Source: Patiria miniata
Lineage: Eukaryota; Echinodermata; Asteroidea; Valvatida; Asterinidae
DNA length: 64,000 nt
Assembly (NCBI RefSeq): GCF_015706575.1
Contig: NW_024037062.1
Coordinates: forward strand, 864,811 to 928,810
Direction: 5' to 3'
Shown here: piece after piece, positions 25,201 through 34,200 of the stretch
Position numbering within the stretch: position 1 is the stretch's first letter
Layout: every line of letters begins with the position of its first letter
Notes under the pieces: model-generated
Database searches by the model: none
Seen by the model: only the letters and a program-made list of their open reading frames with translations
Told to the model about the DNA's origin: nothing
Position numbers and translations under genes: made by a program

Positions 25201-28200
25201 AGACATGAAATGCATGAATCTACACCTTAACCCCATGGAGTACCGAAGTGAATACGTCACGCTCACAAAATGTGTGTGAAAGACATTAGCGCGTGAATTA
25301 GCCCGTGAACCAGCACGCACGCGTACTCCATTCGTTTGCACTACACTTTCTGGTTCTACATGACGTCACACCGGTATTCTATACCTTCAAGAAAAATTCC
25401 AGGATTTTTTCCAAAGAATATGGATTCTTAGGGCCAGGCTTCAAAGATTATTCAATTGTAAAAATAACTTCCCCACACAGTGGCGTAGCCAGGAATTTTT
25501 CAGTGGGGGGCGCTGGAGGGGGCTGGAACATTTCATGGGGGGGCGTCATGTAGATCAATGATAATTTTTTTAGAAACTTAAAATCTCAGTGGGGGGCGAC
25601 TGGGGGGGCGACAAGGTTTCATGGGGGGCTGTATAAAAAGATGTGCAAGGCTCAAGTAACAAGCTGAAATTGTCGATGCCTTCAAAATTAATCGAAGGAT
25701 ATTCTGAAGGATTTTTCTGAAGAATTTGGATTTTTTTCTAAACCGAGCATCTTTTTAATTCTGGACACAAGGAATATGTAAACAAAATTTCAGCATCCTC
25801 CATCAGGTAAAAATATGCAGAAAAAAATATGCTTTTTTCGCTGACCTCGCCTTCAGCTTGATCCATTAACAGCAGCCACCCCTAACCCAGTCATTATCAC
25901 GCAGTGAAGACCGGTTCCTTACACTGTTATTCCCTAAATTAAAATACAGATGATAAGCTTTAAAATGATACTTTAAAGTCTTTCATTTGTGCCATTTGGA
26001 TGTTTTGTTTTCATTGAGGTTTATAAATCCTTGAAATTGTTTCCGTAGGTCAGCGAAGAAAAGGGTGACAACATCGACGTGAAGTACATCATGGATTCCT
26101 GGACATTGCAGATGGGTTTCCCCGTAGTCACCTTGACTAAGACAGTTACTGGCACAGAGGTCAGGTTTGACGTTAAGCAGGAATGGTTCTTGGTCAACCC
26201 GGAAGCCGATAAGAGTGAAGATCTTTACGGCAGCAAATTCAAGTAAGTTTCATTATCTGCGCATTCTAGTCGCTACCTTCACTGGTACCCATTTATACAC
26301 CTGGGTTGAGAGAGGTTGTTGTAGTAAAGTGTCTTGCCCAAGAACACAAGCACTGTAACCATTGGACCACAACGCTCCAAGTCACTGTTAGCTTGGTACT
26401 TTACAATTTGAATGTGAATTAAGAAAGACTTCAAATATTTTTTTTGCATTTGCTGGGTAGGTAGTTGCTGTTTATAATCACTCTTGGATTATGACTGCAT
26501 TAGGCCAAAAAAAAAAAAAATAGTTCTGCTTCCGATAACATGGCATTCGAAAACAGGGTAGGTAGGTAGGGAATTTGTTTTTGTTGTTGCCAATTTTGTT
26601 TGTGTACGATCATATGGAGGCGTCAGCGTGTAGTCATGGGTAAAAGGTATATAAGTGATGGTTTTGGGTGTGTTTCCCCTCATTTTTCCCATAATAAAAT
26701 TAGGGTACCGGCTGTCAGAATAGGGTAGGTAGGGAAACTGGAAGCAGAATTTTTTTTTTTTTTGGCCTTATGGAGTGCATTTCAATTATAAAATCATTGA
26801 TATGTCACAGGGACAGGCAAAAAAGTCGACCTCAAATATGCATAGCATGAGCCATACTGCTAATTACATTTTTCCATTAATTCCATTAATTAAGTTCATT
26901 TTACTACACTATCAGTCAATTTTGATAAACACTCCTTTCAGACTAATATTTCTGTTTCCGTCTTTATTTTGTGTAGCTACACATGGAACATTCCCTTCAA
27001 CACTTACTTCGAGTCAAATACGAGTGACATCGTCCCCAACTACATGCCTTACACAGGAGGTATGTACATCATATTTTGCTAAACATCAGTTTTACGAGCT
27101 TTGCAAATGATTCCGAAGTAAGCATTAAACTGTATTCATGATTCCGAAGTAAGCATTAAACTGTATTCATGATTCCGAAGTAAGCATTAAACTGTATTCA
27201 TGATTCCGAAGTAAGCATTAAACTGAATTCATAATACCTAGTACAGTTTACCCATTCCTATTGGTCAAGAGCCAATGGAGTCATGGAAAGTTGATATAAG
27301 TTGAATTCTGCACAACTCGTACGTGATGATGCGTAATATTTCGTCAGCGACACCACAAAGTAACTACCCAGGTGGACTTCAGTGTGCGCTACGGCGCGTA
27401 TTTTACAGAACCGAGTGATTTTCGTGTTCATGAAGTAACACTCATTTACACTGTGCGCTGAATCGGTCATTTTCGTTTTCACAAAGTAACACTCATTTTT
27501 ACTTCACCAGTTTGAAGGCTTTTATTAAAATTTGCTGAAATCCTACAAGAATATGTATTAATTACATTCCTGTGAAACATTTTAAAACATTTTATCCAAA
27601 TAGTATTTCCGTATAACAGTGTTGTAACTTTGTGAAAATGAAAATCGTTCATACCAGTGTCCGATATGCGTGCATTCTTGAGTGTTCCTTCGTGAAACCA
27701 AAATTTGTCATGTAGCGGTTTTCACGAAGTAACACTGAAGTGGACTTGGGCGTTACTTCGTGGTGTCGGTGACGGTTTGGCTGTGGCAGTCTTGCAGTTT
27801 GCATTCTAGTTTACTATAGTACTTGTTGCACATTCAAAGCACCATTGTGATGCTTTTGTGTTATTCAGTGGTGTAGCTACGCCAAGCTTCGTGAAATCAA
27901 AAGTTTGTTGCGCAGCTGTGCAACAAACTGGTTGTGTGAATCTGACGCATGTTGTAAGTTGCGCTCTGAAATCGGCTGCGAATATATCCGTGATTATACT
28001 GTCTATTTTTCCGTCGCATACAGTAACATTTGACAGACGGGTTTACGAGAAAGATAATTGGTACGTCGCCAACTACGGCAATTACGGATTCTACCGTGTC
28101 AACTACGACACACAAAATTGGAATCTGCTGAATGAGCAACTAGTTAACAACCATACAGTAAGTGCTTAGAGAAATAAAGGAAACAGTCAAATCAACTTGC

Positions 28201-31200
28201 TTAATAAACATTTAAAGGCGCATAGGAATTAACGTTGGTAATTACCCGAAAAACCAATCTTTTAATTTAATGACAAAAAATGTACTCAAAATGAAGACAG
28301 GACTTGTACTAAAATGCTCTGTGAAATTATACTGTCTGAAATAGTATTCTTTGGATGATGACAACCATTTACGCTGGTTTTAAAAAGTGTGTCCGTTGGC
28401 ACACTTTTTTTAAAACAAGCCTTTGTGATATCGTTTATTATAAAATCATATATATCAAATGTAACAGAGGCAAGAAAAAAGTCGGTTCCAAATTTGTAAA
28501 ATGACCAGTTGCCAAACCAAAACAGGAATTTATAACAATTTTGAATTTTTAAGAAACATTTCCCATATTTTTTTTTTTTGTACAATTTCAGGTCATCGAT
28601 ATCCGAAACCGGGCTGGCTTGTTGGATGATGCCTTTAACTTGGCAAGGTAAAGTCTTTCAATTTGGAATTGCCACAACTAATTATTACCCCTGAACATCA
28701 TGCCTGTAACTACTTCTGTAGCATTCATTATTCTTGCTTATTGCCCACGGTCGCAACTTAAAGAACGCAAGATAGCAACAATCACCTGTACAGCTGCAGT
28801 CAATCAATTATCCTGACATTATACCAAAAAATATATTTTCTACATTTTCGTTTCAAGGAGAATTTTTATAACTCAAGCACTAGAAAATATGCATCTTTGG
28901 TTTGAGACAATATTGCGCGTCATAGACAATGGATGAAAAAAAATTGGTGTCACACGTTCTGTATCATGTTACATGATAACGCGCCCGGCTGTTGTATTAC
29001 AAAACACTGCATTCGAATTGACCAATCAAATCATTTAGTCCTAGTAAAGTCGACTTTGATTGGCTGGCGCGTGGTTTTCATACATCTGCATGTCAAGACA
29101 TATCAGACGTTATACAGGAGATTGGCTCCGTGGATAACGGGTGATACTCGGACTACACATATGGCGCAGAATGTACAAATTCATAGTGTCTTCACGTAAA
29201 CGTCAGGCGCCATCAGCAATGCATTTGTATGTCCCCCCCCCCCCCCAATGGTCCCCCCCCCAACTCTCCCTTTGTAACCGTTGAGGGGCTACTTGTGCTC
29301 GGAGTCTATAGGTACAAGGTCCTGTAGTTTCAGGAAGCTACCAACTGATGTTGCCCCGATATTTGTCTTTCAGAGCCGAGATGATCGACTACGACATCCC
29401 CCTAGATCTGACCAAGTATTTGGTTCAAGAAGAGGAATACACACCTTGGGATGCTGCCTATGATGGCATTATCTATCTACGGGAAATGCTTCGCTTCCGG
29501 CCAGCGTATGCTAAACTAAGGGTAAGTAATACTCAGAACTTTGGGGGTGGGGGGGGGGGACAAAGTGGGTATTTCCACCCATTTTTAGAAAATCTTTCCT
29601 TTGCTGTCCCACTTTTGGATACCCCAATGCAGAGACGCCCCTCTGTTTTCAGAAACATTTTGCCGCCTTTGTATAGAAGACTGGGCAGTGTGTGAAAATG
29701 TAAGGGTCATAAATTTTGGAAAAAAATATGCAAAACTGCATGTATCATGTAATTATGTGCACCCGTCATTCATGAACTTTACATGTAGACAAGCCTGTTC
29801 AAACCCCTTCTCTTTATAGCGACAAGTGTTGCTGGGTTCTTTAACGACAATATACGTGCATTACACAACGAACGGGACCTATGGCTTTACGTCCCATCCG
29901 AAGGATGAAGCAATAATGGTAAAGTGCCTTGCTCAAGAGCACAAGAACCATGTTCCCGTCAGGATTCGAACCCATGTACCACGGCACACGAGTCGAACAC
30001 CGTAACCGTTGGACCACAGCACCCCAATTTTTAATTCAATTCTTGAAAATGCACCTTTGTGTCCGGGCCATTTAACCTTATTTTCAATTTTTCATTTTGC
30101 CGTTTTCAAGGGTATTTTGGTGCCTTTTTGGTTTTTATGCTAATGTAAATTTCCTTATCTATGAGCAAAAGTGCGATGTCTAATCAGGCAGAAACCTCAA
30201 TGTTGCAATTGGTTTGTGCACAAAAAGTTGCCAGAATTTTAGATATTTCGCTGTCGTAAACTTTCTGTTCTTTGGCGATTCGTTGTTGTGTCTGTACATG
30301 GCAGTAAGCCAGTGAGCAAACTAATCTCACAATTGTTTTCAATGAGCCAATTTTTTGGTTCACAATTTCAACAGAAAAACACCTAATATGAACAGTGTCC
30401 TACTGAAATGACATCACGGCAACAGCGCCCTCAGTTGTCTGGAAAAGCATGGAAATTTATTTTAATATTTAAAGAAGTGCACCTTTCAGTAAAATTAACC
30501 AAAAATGGATGTCAATTACTTTTCATACACTTAAGTTTCGTACACAATAAGTTCCTAAGTAATATCCACTTCATGGGCCCTTTAATTTGAATTGAGACGT
30601 TTATGTTCTTCGTTTTCTCTTTGTTTCACCAACAGAAATACTTTGCCGCACAAGCCAAGCCGATGCTTGATAAACTGACTTGGGAAGACACAGGCAGTCA
30701 CATGGAAAAGTACGTTTCCTGTTTCCTCCAGCCTAATTTTTGTGATAAATGGAGGGGAAATTTAATTAGGGCAATTAAAGCTATAGTCCATCATTTGCAG
30801 CCATCCGAAAAGTAACTGGCGTAATTATTGTTGAAACACATAGTTGGTTGAAAGATAGTAAGTGGACTAAACTCCCTGTGAAATTATTCTTTCTGGCAAG
30901 CTGTCATTTTGAAGTAATCAACGAAAGAAGGCCTTTCCAACGGTGCGTCTTAAGACGCACCGTTGGAAAATTTAAATTAGTTGTTCGTTTTGTTATTTTC
31001 GGCGAAGCGCACGCAAGCATTGGCACGATGCACACACGCGCGCAGTTGCTCTAACTCGTCGGATCAGTGCGCGACATCGCGTAGCTGCATTCGGCTTAGT
31101 GAAAATGTGTCTCGGACGCTGAATTCAGGCCCAATTCAAAACATGATTCAGCAACTTTTGATTTGAAATCGAGATCCTAGAATGCTGTTTTTCTCGGAAT

Positions 31201-34200
31201 ATATAGCTGAAGCTGAGCTGAAACTTCATCAGGTTTAGTTGTACGGCACCCTTCTTAAATTTTGAGCACGTTTGTTGCTTCAAACGAAGAAAATGCACAA
31301 ATGAAATGATGGACTGTACCTTTAAACCTTTAAAGTTTTTGAACAATAATTTCGTCAGTTATTTTTTGGACAGCTGCAAATGATCTACTCTGTACCCTTA
31401 AACAACAGGAATGCTTTAGATAATCTTGGTAAACATAGAAATTGTAATAGGCTCATGCTTTGTTCCGAATCATTTTTGATGTGATTTGTTTGGGTTTGTT
31501 GCTAGGTATCTTCGTAGCGACATCATCTACATGTCTTGTGGATTCGGAGACACTGAGTGTTTGGATCAAGCCGTCACACGTTTCAGAGATTACTTAGCTG
31601 GCACCAGGTAAGGATTGCCATCTGGTAATCACATTCTTATCCAGAGAATTGTATGACTCGTGTCTCTCAAATTTGGATGTAGACATGAGTACAACTCGAG
31701 TCACATGTTCGGTGACTTGGACTCGAGTCCCTGTGGACAATTGCTCAATCTCGGACAATTGGGACTCAAACTTGATGTTAGTAACTAGGATTTGATGGCA
31801 AAATGACAAATACGCTCTTTCTTAAATTGAAAAATGAAGGTTTTCCTCTTGCCAAATGACAGCAATTTAAATGAAACAATCAATTTTAAATTGTACTTGG
31901 ACCCGTTCATTGGAACCGGGTACCTGTGTACCGAATTCGCTCATACCCCCCGCCCTGCAAACAGGACGCTGGGATACTCTGATGAGCTTCACAGAATCTT
32001 GTGAAGGAAGTGGCCTATGACCTACGTATAAAGCATCTGGCTCCAGCTGATCAAGACCGCAGTTAGACATGTTAGACAATGTGCGCAAATGTTATCCGAA
32101 AACTTCCCGCAGAATTGCGCACATTCCATACCGAAAAACAAGTCTTTGTTGTTGCCGAGCCTGCATGCGACACAGGGGGCCAACGTACATGCACGCAGTA
32201 TACAACAGCGCCTCACGTGTGCTTTACCGCGTGCGGGCGTGTTGTGTGCTAAGCACACGTAGCATTCAGCCTGGAAATCAAGTCTATCATTTCAGTTATC
32301 GGTGGTTCCCAATCGCAGTGATATATGTGAATACAAAAAAGCACCGGGAACCAACCATGTTTTCATCGTGCGCATCGCGTGTTGTGAAATCGTGCATGTT
32401 TTGTGTCGAATATTGCATTGGAAATTCGGGTAGGCAGAATTAATAATAGGAATATGGACAAATTCAAAGTGATTGAACGAACCGACAGCTTAAAGGCCAT
32501 AGAAGCAAAAATAAAAAAAATAAATGGTACTGGGCTTGGCTACAAGAGAAAGATGACGACAGGGACTTTGTATCGGAGTGGCTTTTTCACAAAAAATAAA
32601 GTTCCGGTTTTTCAAGCAGACCCTCTGGCATCATTAACTGCACACCCCTATATTGTACTTAGCATCTTCTGCCAGAGCATGTGCCATCATTGTAGATGGA
32701 TACGCACCTGACAGCTATTATCAGTGCCCCTCACTACATGTATGTGCATAGGCCCCTCATGAAAACAAACCTCTTCCTCTCCCTATCCTCACAGTGTTCC
32801 CGTCAACATCCGAAGGCAGGCCTATCGTTTTGGCATGGAGGAGGAAGGCGACCAGGACGCATGGGACTATCTGTGGGACATGTACCTGAACAGCACCGTG
32901 TCCACGGAGAAGACTAACCTACGCTACGCCATGGCACGCACCCGGCAAGTCTGGCTGCTTGCAAGGTGAGCTAACAATCAGGTACCTCGACCTTGGATTG
33001 ACTTGGTATTGACTTGGGTTTTGACTTGGGATTGACTATGGATTCACTTGTGGTTGACTTGTGATTGAGTTGGGATTGACATGGGATTGACTTGGGATTG
33101 ACTTGGGATTGACTTGCGATTGCCTTGCAATTGACTTGAGATTAACTTGGGATTGACTTGTGACTGACTTGTGACTGGCTTGGGATTGACGTGGGATTGA
33201 CATGTGATTGACTTGGGATTGACTTGGGATTGACTTGTGATTGATTAGGGATTGACTTGGGATTGACTTGGGATTGACTTGGGATTGACTTGGGATTGAT
33301 TTGGGTTTGACTTGGGATTGACTTGGGATTGATTTGGGTTTGACTTGGGATTGACTTGGGATTGACTTGGGATTGACTTGGGATTGACTTGGTATTGACT
33401 TGGGTTCGACTTGGGATTGACTTGGGATTGACTTGGGATTGACTTGGGATTGACTTGGGATTGACTTGGGATTGACTTGGGATTGACTTGTGAATGACTT
33501 GTGATTGACTTTGGATTGACTTGAGATGGACTTAAGATTGACTTGGGATTGACTTGGGATTGACTTGGGATTGTTTTGTGACTGACTTTGGATTGACTTG
33601 GGATTGACTTGTGATTGATTAGGGATTGACTTGGGATTGACTTGGGATTGACTTGGGATTGATTAGGGATTGACTAGGGATTGACTTCTGATTGATCCTG
33701 TGATGGCTTGTGGAGACTTCAACCCTGCTTTAGTAACAAAAAATTAATATTGGGACATTTGTAAGCCTTCTTTTGATTCAAGATATGTAATTTGTAGTAA
33801 AACCTATCCCGACCCCTTCACGTACTCAACCAAGTCATCATTCTGTATAACTAAACGCAGTCAACGTTTCAGTACATCAGGCGGGATTCGAACCGTGGTC
33901 ACGAGAAGTAGAAATTGCAGCATTCTTGACCACCATGGCAAGCATTATGACAATTCATTGTCACTAGTGTGGTCTACAGAACATGTGACGTACTGTTTAC
34001 AAATTTACAAAACGTTTACATCATCATTTTGTTATTTTTTGTTGTTACTTTCTGTCACTCACAGGTATTTGGAGTACTGCCGAGATGATACCAAGATCCG
34101 CAGTCAGGATTTCTTCAGCACGCTGGACTACATCGCAGGAAATCCCGTCGGTAATCCTTTGGTCTGGGACTGGGTGCGAGCCAACTATGACTACCTCCTG

